Source: Desulforapulum autotrophicum HRM2
GTDB taxonomy: Bacteria > Desulfobacterota > Desulfobacteria > Desulfobacterales > Desulfobacteraceae
Length of the DNA stretch: 64,000 nucleotides
Direction of reading: 5' to 3'
Assembly: GCF_000020365.1 (NCBI RefSeq)
Contig: NC_012108.1
Coordinates: 2,914,001-2,978,000 of the forward strand
Below are positions 8,860 through 17,187 of the stretch, in pieces. How positions within the stretch are numbered: the stretch's first letter is position 1; every line of letters starts with the position of its first letter. The notes under the pieces are model-generated. The model was given only the letters and a program-made list of their open reading frames with translations. It was not told where the DNA came from and made no database searches. Made by a program: the position numbers and the translations under genes.

Positions 8860-9429
8860 CTATAACAATCTAAAGTCATTCAATACTTTCATTGCTCTTT
8901 GATTGATCTTTTCTATGTCTGAAAGGGCTGTCCCAGAAAGAGTGGTATCACCTGTTTGCCTGCAGATTTGATCTATGGATTCAGATCCGTCACGCAGTTC
9001 TTTCAACTGCTTTGAAACCATTTGGTTAAAGTCGTTTATCTTTTGGGCAAGGACTTTTCCCTCGTCCTTTTCCCGAAGGACAATTGTCAGGGACAAATCC
9101 TTTTCACCCATGGCATCCAGGGTCTTTTCAAATCGGTAAAAGGGCCCGGCAATCCTATGGGTTAAGAACAGGGTAATCACAACTGTGACCAACCCTGCAA
9201 TGACAACAAAAAACCACTGGGTGCTGAGTATCCGATTCAAAAGAATCCCGGGTGTGGTGCCGAGTTCAAGGTGATAATTGTCATAAACAATGGACAGGGA
9301 ATTTGACGATAAAAAGCTGAAAATCAGGGAGAATAGGGCGCTTCCCAGGGCAACCAGCAGAAAATATTTAAAGATGTATTTTCCCTGGAGTTCTTTGTTG
9401 ATGAAATAGTTTTTGCGCTTGAATCCCAT
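8860..9429 (-). CDS. Two-TM HAMP-domain membrane protein without output domain
   Basis: 189 residues. TM1 is about residues 20-45 (KYFLLVALGSALFSLIFSFL), a short periplasmic loop follows, then TM2 at about 72-92 (WFFVVIAGLVTVVITLFL). A HAMP-like helix pair (THRIAGPFYRFEKTL, then MGEKDLSLTIVLREKDEGKVLA) and a short coiled coil complete it. No methyl-accepting, kinase or cyclase domain follows, so any signal must pass to a separate partner. It starts 2 bp after the foldase gene upstream and ends 6 bp before the HExxH gene, so the three are probably one transcript. Confidence 0.75.
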   Translation of the reverse strand: MGFKRKNYFINKELQGKYIFKYFLLVALGSALFSLIFSFLSSNSLSIVYDNYHLELGTTPGILLNRILSTQWFFVVIAGLVTVVITLFLTHRIAGPFYRFEKTLDAMGEKDLSLTIVLREKDEGKVLAQKINDFNQMVSKQLKELRDGSESIDQICRQTGDTTLSGTALSDIEKINQRAMKVLNDFRLL

Positions 9430-9431
9430 GT

Positions 9432-10202
9432 TTAATCCTCCTTCTCAGTAGCGGGCAGGTCAGTCAGGATCTGGATATGGGCCGTTGTTGTTAAATTTTC
9501 AATCCAGCGGCTAAACATGGCACCTTTTTCCTGTTGGGTCAAAAAAGTTCTGATCTCGTCGATATTGACCAGGTTTTCTGCATCTGAACTGCCCGGACCA
9601 GCTGCTGAATCAAGGCGAAAGCAGACAAATTGTTCGCCCCTTTTGACAGGATCTGACACTTCGCCCTGGGCGACCTTAACAAGGGTAAATTTGAGCTCAT
9701 CTGACAGGTCATCAAAATTTGCAGCAATGGTTTCAATTGAGGCTGTTTTTACCTTTTCAACATCTTCCAGGGTGTCATAACTGATCTTACTATAAACCAG
9801 GTCCCTGCCTGCAAGCCCGGTATAGTGATCAATCATCCGGTCAATCGTCTGGTTACTTATTTCAGGTTCAAGGGATTTAAAACGTCTATCAATCAAAATT
9901 TTGATCAGGGACTGCTCATAAAATTTTTCCACGGAAACCCTGAAACTTTCCTCCTTGTTGATGCCCTGGGCAAGGGCCTCCTGGATGAGAAGTTCATTGG
10001 TGATCACAGAATCGATAATGCCTGCGGTATGGTTGCTGGATGTTGATTCGCTTAAAAGCCCATCCAGCTCCTTCTGGGTTATCACCCTGTCATTGATCAC
10101 AATGGCAGGCTTTGACACTTCAACCTTAAAATGGGTAGAGGAGAATGCCAGGATTGCGGTCACCAGAACAAGGATGCCAATGGTGTAATAAATGTATCTC
10201 AT
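9432..10202 (-). CDS. SurA/PpiC-like peptidyl-prolyl isomerase or chaperone
   Basis: 256 residues. An N-terminal hydrophobic segment (YYTIGILVLVTAILAFSS) anchors it in the inner membrane. VVINDRVITQKELDGLL-type sequence (AIVINDRVITQKEL at about 33-46) is the hallmark start of the SurA/PrsA N-terminal chaperone domain, and a helical core follows (ITNELLIQEALAQGI). A parvulin-like segment (about 150-215, LKFTLVKVAQGEVSDPVKRG) is divergent. The family folds exported proteins, and relatives (EpsD type) often sit in exopolysaccharide loci. First gene of a minus-strand three-gene group next to such a locus. Confidence 0.7.
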   Translation of the reverse strand: MRYIYYTIGILVLVTAILAFSSTHFKVEVSKPAIVINDRVITQKELDGLLSESTSSNHTAGIIDSVITNELLIQEALAQGINKEESFRVSVEKFYEQSLIKILIDRRFKSLEPEISNQTIDRMIDHYTGLAGRDLVYSKISYDTLEDVEKVKTASIETIAANFDDLSDELKFTLVKVAQGEVSDPVKRGEQFVCFRLDSAAGPGSSDAENLVNIDEIRTFLTQQEKGAMFSRWIENLTTTAHIQILTDLPATEKED

Positions 10203-10263
10203 TCAACCCCCGTGGTCGTAAATTTAATTGACAATGGTCTCGATTTCATATCATACATGGCCC

Positions 10264-11025
10264 ATGGAAAAAAGATATATTAACTGGTTCATGATTGTGC
10301 TCCTTTTTTTTGCGGTTCCTGTTCAATGTCTGCAGGCAAAATCTCCACAGGAACTTTTTAACGAGGGGGTTGAGGAACTCAAGACCGGCGAGCCCCAGGC
10401 AGCGGTTGATCTGTTCACCGAATTGATCATGACGGAACCTGGCAATGCAAAAGTACACAAGAACAGGGGGGTCGCCCTCATGAAGTTAGGAAAGGTGGAT
10501 CTGGCCATCCAGGATTTTGAACGAGCCCTGACATTAAATCCGGATCTACCGGGCCTATACAGTAACCTGGGTGCGGCATGGTATTATAAGCAGGCCTATG
10601 AAAAGGCCGTCATAAATTACGGCTATGAAATTGAACGAGAGCCCGAGAGTTATGTGTCCTATTTTAACCGGGCGCTCTGCAGGGTGCTGTTGAACCAGCC
10701 AAAGCTTGCCATGGCCGACATTGCACGCTGCCTTGAACTTAAACCTGATTTTCCCAAAGCCCTTGAGTTACAAAAAGAGATGAAAGGGTTTGAAATTCAG
10801 ACAGGTGCCTTTATGAATCAAAATAATGCCGTTGAAATGGCGGGTATGCTTGAACAAAAGGGGATTGACACACATATTCTGACCCTTGAGGATCATCAAA
10901 AAAAAACCTGGTATCTGGTACGGGTTGGGCATTTTGCTGACTCAAAGGAAGCCGAAAAGTTCTGTAAACAGCTTATAAACCGAGAAAAGATTACAGCAAT
11001 CGTCCGCCCCTGGGGAAAATTTTAG
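10264..11025 (+). CDS. Periplasmic TPR protein with SPOR domain
   Basis: An upstream TTG at 10228 keeps the frame open, but the ATG at 10264 starts a clean signal peptide (MEKRYINWFMIVLLFFAVPV) and is preferred. TTGACA at 10228-10233 and TATCAT at 10249-10254 hint at a promoter over the longer N-terminus, though the spacing is only 15 bp. The mature protein has three to four TPR units (ELFNEGVEELKTGEPQAAVD, AIQDFERALTLNPDLPGLY, ADIARCLELKPDFPKALEL). The C-terminal SPOR domain (about 185-252: QTGAFMNQNNAVEMAGML, WYLVRVGHFADSKEAE) binds denuded peptidoglycan at division sites in the family. Likely cell-envelope scaffold. Confidence 0.8.
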   Translation: MEKRYINWFMIVLLFFAVPVQCLQAKSPQELFNEGVEELKTGEPQAAVDLFTELIMTEPGNAKVHKNRGVALMKLGKVDLAIQDFERALTLNPDLPGLYSNLGAAWYYKQAYEKAVINYGYEIEREPESYVSYFNRALCRVLLNQPKLAMADIARCLELKPDFPKALELQKEMKGFEIQTGAFMNQNNAVEMAGMLEQKGIDTHILTLEDHQKKTWYLVRVGHFADSKEAEKFCKQLINREKITAIVRPWGKF

Positions 11026-11029
11026 CCCG

Positions 11030-11461
11030 TCAGGACCGGGGTCCTTCAACAATTTCACCTGTATTTGCAATCACCTGGACAGCTCGGTCATCATAGAGAC
11101 GAATCATGTCATAGTCCTTGACATTGGTCACCTCAAAATCGGGAAAACCGTTTGTCCGCAGCCACGTCTTGACGAGCTGCACCTGTTCGGTATCACCAGC
11201 CCGGGCAGTAAATATTTTCACCCGAACGCCGCTCTTTACCATGGAACGTACAAGCTCTGCCATTTTTGGAACCGGTTCTCCTATTTTCGCAAGGGTGAAG
11301 GACCTCTCTGAATTTGCCAGGGTACCGTCAAGGTCAACGCCGATCCATCCCTGGGAAAAGGTTTCATCGGAGGTTTGGGCGGCAGGGACCGAATATTGCC
11401 TGGCCGATTCCTGCTTTGCCTTTTTCATGTATTCATTAAATGCTTTTATCATTTTCTTCAT
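11030..11461 (-). CDS. Small HAD-superfamily phosphatase-like protein
   Basis: 143 residues, no signal peptide. Motif I is WIGVDLDGTLANSE (nucleophile Asp and general acid Asp both present). A motif II-like VKIFTARAGD and an acidic RLYDDRAVQV near the end match the HAD fold. Size and motif order resemble uncharacterised DxDGT proteins also found as small phage or bacterial hydrolases. The N-terminal 30 residues are Lys/Gln-rich. It is convergent with the SPOR gene (4 bp apart). Substrate unknown. Confidence 0.75.
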   Translation of the reverse strand: MKKMIKAFNEYMKKAKQESARQYSVPAAQTSDETFSQGWIGVDLDGTLANSERSFTLAKIGEPVPKMAELVRSMVKSGVRVKIFTARAGDTEQVQLVKTWLRTNGFPDFEVTNVKDYDMIRLYDDRAVQVIANTGEIVEGPRS

Positions 11462-11507
11462 AGTTGAGAATGGGGATCAGGCTTTCCTTGTTGTCGTTAA
11501 TGCAAAC

Positions 11508-11557
11508 GGGTCAGGCCTACTATATGTTGCAGGTGCAACACGGCATAGGCCTGACCC
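11508..11557. terminator. Nested perfect inverted repeat (likely terminator)
   Basis: GGGTCAGGCCTA (11508-11519) pairs with TAGGCCTGACCC (11546-11557), and a second stem TGTTGC/GCAACA (11525-11530 and 11535-11540) lies inside. It lies 9 bp past the stop of the minus-strand Bax-inhibitor gene. There is no long T-run, so termination is inferred from position. Confidence 0.6.
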
Positions 11558-11565
11558 TGAAACAA

Positions 11566-12273
11566 TTAATCCCTTGAACCGCCAAAGATGCGCAGCAGCA
11601 TGAGAAAGAGGTTTATAAAGTCAAGGTAAAGGGTCAGCGCGCCCATGATGGCGCCTTTTCTGACCACGGCACCGGACAGATCGGCAGGCTGGGTCATGGC
11701 CATATTTTTAAGTTTCTGGGTGTCATAGGCAGTGAGGCCGACAAAGACGATTACCCCAACGTAGGAGATCAACATGGACATGGCAGGACTTCTGAAAAAC
11801 ATATTCACAAGGGTGGCAACAATGATACCGATGAGTCCCATCATCATGAATCCACCCATGGAGGTAAGATCACGTTTGGTGACCATGCCATAGACGCTGC
11901 ATACTGAGAACGTAAGGGCGCAGATGAAAAAAGTTGAAACAATCGAGGTACTTGTATAGACCATGAAGATCGACGACAGGGTGACGCCGTTGAGTATCGA
12001 GTAAACAACAAACAAGGCAGTGGCCGTTGATGCCTGGATTTTCTGAACCCTGGCGCTCAGGTAAAAAACAAGGCCAAGTTCACCAAAGATCAAACCAAAA
12101 AGAAGCACCGGGTTGCCGAATATCGCCCGCATGAGGGTTTCATTTCCTGACACATAAAAGGCGGTAAAGCCTGTCAGTGCAAGCCCGATGGCCATCCAGT
12201 TGTAGACGCTTCTGATGAATGAATTTACCCTGACAAGGGTGGTTGCATTGCTCAATGATGACTGGGTATTCAT
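11566..12273 (-). CDS. Bax inhibitor-1/YccA family membrane protein
   Basis: 235 residues with seven hydrophobic segments. It opens with NSFIRSVYNWMAIGLALTGF and ends with GALTLYLDFINLFLMLLRIF, the strongly conserved C-terminus of the BI-1/YbhL/YccA family; the central VGLTAYDTQKLKNM is another family mark. Bacterial members are inner-membrane proteins that can conduct calcium or interact with the FtsH protease; the role here is not shown. It diverges from xseA across a 554-bp gene-free stretch. Confidence 0.93.
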   Translation of the reverse strand: MNTQSSLSNATTLVRVNSFIRSVYNWMAIGLALTGFTAFYVSGNETLMRAIFGNPVLLFGLIFGELGLVFYLSARVQKIQASTATALFVVYSILNGVTLSSIFMVYTSTSIVSTFFICALTFSVCSVYGMVTKRDLTSMGGFMMMGLIGIIVATLVNMFFRSPAMSMLISYVGVIVFVGLTAYDTQKLKNMAMTQPADLSGAVVRKGAIMGALTLYLDFINLFLMLLRIFGGSRD

Positions 12274-12427
12274 GAATAAAATCTCCTGATAGTTACAGTT
12301 ATTACTGACGATCCTAGTTTCAGTCCTTCGAATATAACACAGGTAAATGACATTTCAAGCCTTTCCGTCACTGTATGCGTCAGTCGGTGTCCGTTTGCTG
12401 AACAGAGAAAGTCGGGGGATTTTCAAA

Positions 12428-12502
12428 CAAGGCAAACCCAAGCCGCAAAAACTCGGTCGCTGCGCTTCCTCAGACAGTTTGCGTCTCATTGGGTTTGCCT
12501 TG
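12428..12502. repeat. 14-bp perfect inverted repeat, possible REP/MITE remnant
   Basis: CAAGGCAAACCCAA (12428-12441) is exactly mirrored by TTGGGTTTGCCTTG (12489-12502). The 47-bp interior has a weaker second pairing (CGCAAAAACT with AGTTTGCG). It lies in the gene-free space between the BI-1 gene and xseA (12274-12827), which holds no convincing gene. Confidence 0.6.
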
Positions 12503-12693
12503 CCCGAAATCTGTCCCCAGGAACATAAACCCGGAAATCTTGGGTTTAGAACCAAAAGTTTACATAATATATATTATCGAACAATCAGATCTATCAGCCA
12601 GAATTGAATTATTCCCCCTGCCGCCATTTGTTATTGTTATTCTATGGCGCCTGTTCTATAAATAGTGCTTGAATGAAAGCTTACCCCTGCGGT

Positions 12694-12800
12694 GTTGCTG
12701 CAAAATTCTGCCAAATCATTAAGATTGGCCTCACGTACATTAGTACGCTCCGGTTTCAGAATTTTTTGCGCCTTGCACATGGGCAACTTTTCACCCAAAC
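12694..12800. repeat. Palindromic dispersed repeat upstream of xseA
   Basis: GCAAAATTCTG near the left end is mirrored by CAGAATTTTTTGC near the right end, and the centre has the palindrome CGTACATTAGTACG. Shared blocks (GTTG..AAAATTC, CGCCTTGCA, GGCA..ACTT) recur at about 49630-49705, so this is a repeat family. It ends about 30 bp before the xseA start and may be transcribed with it. Confidence 0.55.
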
Positions 12801-12827
12801 CCGGGGATCAGGAAAAAAATAGAGATA

Positions 12828-14186
12828 ATGGCCCAAGCAAATAATTTTAGACAAATATTCACCGTTTCAAAACTCACAAGGGAAATAAAAACTCTTATTG
12901 AGGAACGCTTTACCCTTGTGTGGATTACAGGTGAGATTTCCAATCTCTCCCTGCCGGCTTCTGGCCATGCTTATTTTTCCCTCAAGGATTCCAATGCCGT
13001 CATATCAGGTGTCATCTTCCGCAACCAACTTCGCCGCCTTGGATTCAAACCTGAAAACGGGATGAAGATCATCGGCATGGGAAGACTCAGCCTTTACGAA
13101 CCAAGGGGGTCTTATCAGCTTATCTTTGAGCACATGGAACCTTCCGGCACAGGTGCCCTCCAGGCAGCCTTTGAACAGCTCAAACACAAACTTGCCCTTG
13201 AGGGTCTGTTTGATGAGGATCGAAAACAACGGCTTCCCTTTCTGCCTGAACGAATCAGCATTGTCACATCTCCAACCGGTGCTGTTATCCAGGATATTAT
13301 CAACGTTTCAAAACGCCGCTTCTCCAACATCCCCCTTGAAATCGTTCCGGTCAAGGTCCAGGGTGAAGGTGCTGACCTTGAAATTGCAAAGGCAATTGCC
13401 CTGATCAACCAAAGGGCTGTCAGTGATCTTATTATCGTGGCAAGGGGTGGCGGTTCCCTTGAGGATCTTGTTGCCTTTAACTCTGAAACCGTGGCAAGGG
13501 CCGTCTTTGAATCTGCCATTCCGATAATCTCAGCCGTGGGTCATGAGACCGATTTTACCATTACAGATTTTGCTGCCGATGTCAGGGCACCCACACCCTC
13601 TGCCGCAGCAGAGCTTGCCCTTCCTGAAAAAAGCGCCCTATTCTCCCGGCTCACTGACCTAAGGGCATTCCTTGTGCGGACAATCGTTCAGAGACAGGCC
13701 TTGATACGGGAACGCATCATGGAACTTACGGCAAGATTAAAGGATCCCAAGCGGGCTGTGGATGACTTAAGGTTCAAGCTTGAAGATCTTGAATCAAGAA
13801 TGACAGGACTGATCGAGAAAAGAACAGCCGCCTGCCGGGAACGGCTTGACTGGTTTACCCATGCCCTTTTTGCCAACTCACCAGAACGGCAGGTTAAAAA
13901 AGAGCGGGAAAATATCAACACCCGGGTCACCCAGCTTGTGGCAGCAATAACCACGACCCTGGAGGGCCGCCGGGGACGAACAAAGGAATTAACGGCAAGG
14001 CTTGAAGCCTTAAGCCCCATGGGGGTTCTTGACCGGGGGTACAGCATTACACGAACCCTGCCGGAAAAGACGGTTCTCATGGATTCAACAGGGATTGAAA
14101 TAGACAAGACAGTGGAAGTCATCCTTGCACGGGGTAGGCTCTACTGTCAGGTGAAAAAAATAAATGGCAAAGAAAAAAACATTTGA
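12828..14186 (+). CDS. xseA: Exodeoxyribonuclease VII large subunit
   Basis: 452 residues, near the E. coli XseA length. An N-terminal OB-fold binds DNA (LTREIKTLIEERFTLVWITG, FSLKDSNAVISGVIFRNQL). The central catalytic region has the conserved LIIVARGGGSLEDLVAFN and ISAVGHETDFTITDFAADVR motifs, followed by PTPSAAAELA. A long coiled coil precedes the C-terminus (LDRGYSITR). With several copies of XseB it degrades single-stranded DNA to oligonucleotides in the cytoplasm. The last 23 bp overlap xseB, and ispA and dxs follow, the common xseA-xseB-ispA-dxs order in Proteobacteria. The ribosome-binding site is weak (AGGAAAAAAAT). Confidence 0.97.
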   Translation: MAQANNFRQIFTVSKLTREIKTLIEERFTLVWITGEISNLSLPASGHAYFSLKDSNAVISGVIFRNQLRRLGFKPENGMKIIGMGRLSLYEPRGSYQLIFEHMEPSGTGALQAAFEQLKHKLALEGLFDEDRKQRLPFLPERISIVTSPTGAVIQDIINVSKRRFSNIPLEIVPVKVQGEGADLEIAKAIALINQRAVSDLIIVARGGGSLEDLVAFNSETVARAVFESAIPIISAVGHETDFTITDFAADVRAPTPSAAAELALPEKSALFSRLTDLRAFLVRTIVQRQALIRERIMELTARLKDPKRAVDDLRFKLEDLESRMTGLIEKRTAACRERLDWFTHALFANSPERQVKKERENINTRVTQLVAAITTTLEGRRGRTKELTARLEALSPMGVLDRGYSITRTLPEKTVLMDSTGIEIDKTVEVILARGRLYCQVKKINGKEKNI

Positions 14187-14391
14187 ATCGACCATGGCCG
14201 AGCTTGAACAGATTGTAAAGGAGCTTGAATCGGGCAACCTCACCCTTGAAAAGGCGGTGGCTCTTTTTGAACAGGGGATGAAATCCTCTGAATTCTGCCT
14301 GAAAAAACTTGATGAAACTGAAGCGAAGATAACCCTTCTCATGAAGGATGACAAGGGCAACATCACCGAAGAGCCGTTCAACAATGGATAA
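14164..14391 (+). CDS. xseB: Exodeoxyribonuclease VII small subunit
   Basis: 75 residues. TFESTMAELEQIVKELESG and LTLEKAVALFEQGMKSSEFC are the conserved helical core of XseB, which stacks along the coiled coil of XseA. The start lies inside xseA (23-bp overlap), and the stop overlaps the ispA start (ATGGATAA), so the three are translationally coupled. Confidence 0.97.
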   Translation: MAKKKTFESTMAELEQIVKELESGNLTLEKAVALFEQGMKSSEFCLKKLDETEAKITLLMKDDKGNITEEPFNNG

Positions 14392-15298
14392 TTTCGACTT
14401 CAAAGCCTACCTGAAAGCCAGGCAAACCCTTGTCAATGAAAGGCTTGGAGCGATCCTTGGGTCCCTTGATCCCCGTCGGGAGCTCACCTGCGCCATGGGC
14501 CATTCCCTCATGGCCGGGGGAAAAAGACTCCGGCCCATTCTTTGCCTTGCCGCATGTGAGGCGTGTTCAGCACCTCTGGAGCCGGCTTTGCCTGCTGCCT
14601 GTGCCCTTGAAATGATCCATACCTATTCCCTTGTCCACGACGACCTGCCGGCAATGGATAACGACGATCTAAGGCGGGGGATTCCCACCTGCCACAGGGC
14701 CTTTGGTGAATCAACGGCCATTCTTGCCGGTGACGGTCTTTTAACCCACGCCTTTCAGATATTGTCCCGGCCCGAAAACCTGTTTAAAGTCTTTCCTGAT
14801 CCAGGTGTCCGCCTTGAACTTGTGGCGATCATTTCTGATGCCGCAGGAATCAATGGAATGGTCGAAGGCCAGATGCTCGACATGCTCTTGCAGAACGCAG
14901 ACGAAACCGTCACTTCCCTTGAACTTCTCACACAGATCCATACACTGAAGACTGGTGGAATGATCCGGGCAAGTGTTGTTGCGGGCGCCGTTTCAGCTGG
15001 GGCCGACAATGCCATGATTGAAAGTCTTGCCGTTTATGCGGAAAAAATAGGGCTTGCCTTTCAAATTGTGGACGACATCCTGGATGTGGAGGGAGATCCC
15101 ACGGTCATGGGAAAAACTGCGGGATCCGACGTGGACAACCGCAAGATGACCTTTCCATCGTTCATGGGCCTTGAGGCTTCCAGGAAATATGCCCAAGAGA
15201 TCATAAACGAGGCAGTTAAGGCACTTGACCTGTTTGACGAGAAAAAGACCCTGCCCCTTAAGGCCATTGCAGCGTACATCCTTCAACGCAAACGTTGA
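14384..15298 (+). CDS. ispA: Polyprenyl (farnesyl/geranylgeranyl) diphosphate synthase
   Basis: The frame is open from 14348, but the ATG at 14384 (MDNFDFKAYLKARQ) is preferred because it gives the usual IspA N-terminus and overlaps the xseB stop. 304 residues. Both aspartate-rich motifs of trans-prenyltransferases are present: LVHDDLPAMDNDDLRRG (first, about residue 84) and FQIVDDILDVEGD (second, about 228). GKRLRPILCLAA is the conserved early motif. The enzyme condenses IPP with allylic diphosphates to make farnesyl or longer diphosphates for quinones and undecaprenyl carriers. It sits directly before dxs. Confidence 0.95.
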   Translation: MDNFDFKAYLKARQTLVNERLGAILGSLDPRRELTCAMGHSLMAGGKRLRPILCLAACEACSAPLEPALPAACALEMIHTYSLVHDDLPAMDNDDLRRGIPTCHRAFGESTAILAGDGLLTHAFQILSRPENLFKVFPDPGVRLELVAIISDAAGINGMVEGQMLDMLLQNADETVTSLELLTQIHTLKTGGMIRASVVAGAVSAGADNAMIESLAVYAEKIGLAFQIVDDILDVEGDPTVMGKTAGSDVDNRKMTFPSFMGLEASRKYAQEIINEAVKALDLFDEKKTLPLKAIAAYILQRKR

Positions 15299-15318
15299 GG
15301 ATAAGGAGAAACCAAAAT

Positions 15319-17187
15319 TTGAGTTTGCTTAAAACCATAAAGAACGGACAGGATTTAAAACAACTTTCCAAAAAGGAACTGCCGGTTCTGGCCCAGGAAA
15401 TCCGGGAAAGAATCATTTCAGTTGTTTCTAAAAACGGAGGGCACCTTGCGTCAAGCCTCGGTGCTGTGGAGCTGACCCTTGCCATCCATTATGTTTTTGA
15501 TATTCCCTTTGATACCCTTGTGTGGGATGTAGGCCACCAGGCTTACACCCACAAACTTTTGACCGGGCGGGAAGAGCGGTTTGACACCCTTAGAAAATAT
15601 AAGGGGATCACGGGGTTTACCAAGATGAGTGAAAGCCCCTGTGACGGTTTTACAGTGGGCCATTCCAGCACCTCCATATCTGCCGGCCTCGGCATTGCCA
15701 TGGGCCGTCACCTCCAGGACAAAGGCGGCAAGGTCATTTCCGTCATCGGGGACGGGTCGCTCACTGCAGGCCTTGCCTTTGAAGGACTCAACCAGGCAGG
15801 AGATTCCAAGCGGGACCTCCTGGTCATCCTGAACGACAACGACATGTCCATTTCCCCCAATGTGGGCGCCCTGTCATCGTTTCTGAGCCGCACCTTTTCC
15901 TCAAAATACCTTCAGAACCTGAAGAAAGATTTTGGCACCTTTTTAAAGTCCGTGCCCGGCATCGGGGATGACATTTATCAAATTGCAAAACGGTCTGAAG
16001 ATTCATTTAAAACCTTTGTAACGCCGGGCATGCTGTTTGAGGCATTCAACTTTGATTATTTCGGCCCCATCAACGGCCATAATCTCACCCACCTCATCGA
16101 CATCCTGGAAAACATTAAAAAGCATGACGAACCCGTGCTCCTCCACATTACGACAAAGAAAGGAAAAGGATATCCTCCGGCCGAGAAAAATCCAGTCTAC
16201 TTCCACGGGGTGGGCTCGTTTAATATCGACACGGGCGGGTGTGTAAAAAAAGGAAGCTCCCTCCCCTCTTATACGGATATCTTCGGCTGCACCCTGGTTG
16301 ATCTTGCAAAAAAGGACAGTCGCATTGTTGCTGTAACTGCGGCCATGCCCGAAGGCACGGGCCTCAACCGGTTTGCAGCGCTTTTTCCAGATCGCTTTTT
16401 TGATGTGGGTATTGCCGAACAGCATGCCGTCACCTTTGCGGCAGGCCTTGCTACCCAGGGGTTAAAACCCGTTGTGGCCGTCTATTCGACCTTTATGCAG
16501 CGGGCCTATGACCAGATTCTCCACGATGTCTGCGTGGAGTCCCTGCCCGTTGTCCTTGCCCTTGACCGGGGAGGCATCGTGGGCGAAGACGGCCCGACCC
16601 ACCACGGCCTGTTCGACTTCAGCTATCTGAGAAACATACCCAACATGACCATCATGGCGCCAAAGGATGAAAACGAACTTGCCCGGATGGTGAAAACCGC
16701 CATTGACCACGATGGGCCCATTGCCCTTCGTTATCCCCGGGGCAAAGGTGAAGGGGTAACCATGGACCCTGATTTAAAACCCATTGCCATTGGCAAGGCA
16801 GAGGTGCTGAAGGTTGGCAGGGATCTTGCCATCCTTGCCGTCGGCCGCATGGTTGGAGAGGCCCTTAAGGCGGCCCTTGAGCTTGAGGCCCTTGGCACTT
16901 CGTGCACGGTTATCAATGCCCGGTTTGTCAAACCCCTGGACAAGACCCTGATCCTTGAAATGATCGAAAAAACCGGGGCCCTGGTAACGGCCGAAGAGCA
17001 GGTCCTGGACGGCGGATTTGGCAGTGCTGTTCTGGAACTGATGGCTGACAACGATATGCTCAACTGCAGGGTAAGACGGGTCGGCATCCGGGACACCTTT
17101 GTCGAGCACGGTCCCCAGGAGACGTTGAGAAATGTGTACCAGGTGGATGCAGCCGCCATTGTCCGGGCGGCAAGGGAGATCGCTTGA
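15319..17187 (+). CDS. dxs: 1-deoxy-D-xylulose-5-phosphate synthase
   Basis: Catalyses the thiamine-dependent joining of pyruvate and glyceraldehyde 3-phosphate, the entry step of the MEP isoprenoid pathway. The frame is open from 15295, but AAGGAG at 15303-15308 points to the TTG at 15319 (MSLLKTIKNGQDLKQLSK), giving 622 residues, the normal DXS length. Motifs: VWDVGHQAYTHKLLTGR, the TPP site GDGSLTAGLAFEGLN, NDNDMSISPNVGALS, the transketolase-type EQHAVTFAAGLA, and DRGGIVGEDGPTHHG. A C-terminal transketolase domain follows. The tlyA start overlaps its stop, so expression is coupled along the cluster. Confidence 0.97.
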   Translation: MSLLKTIKNGQDLKQLSKKELPVLAQEIRERIISVVSKNGGHLASSLGAVELTLAIHYVFDIPFDTLVWDVGHQAYTHKLLTGREERFDTLRKYKGITGFTKMSESPCDGFTVGHSSTSISAGLGIAMGRHLQDKGGKVISVIGDGSLTAGLAFEGLNQAGDSKRDLLVILNDNDMSISPNVGALSSFLSRTFSSKYLQNLKKDFGTFLKSVPGIGDDIYQIAKRSEDSFKTFVTPGMLFEAFNFDYFGPINGHNLTHLIDILENIKKHDEPVLLHITTKKGKGYPPAEKNPVYFHGVGSFNIDTGGCVKKGSSLPSYTDIFGCTLVDLAKKDSRIVAVTAAMPEGTGLNRFAALFPDRFFDVGIAEQHAVTFAAGLATQGLKPVVAVYSTFMQRAYDQILHDVCVESLPVVLALDRGGIVGEDGPTHHGLFDFSYLRNIPNMTIMAPKDENELARMVKTAIDHDGPIALRYPRGKGEGVTMDPDLKPIAIGKAEVLKVGRDLAILAVGRMVGEALKAALELEALGTSCTVINARFVKPLDKTLILEMIEKTGALVTAEEQVLDGGFGSAVLELMADNDMLNCRVRRVGIRDTFVEHGPQETLRNVYQVDAAAIVRAAREIA

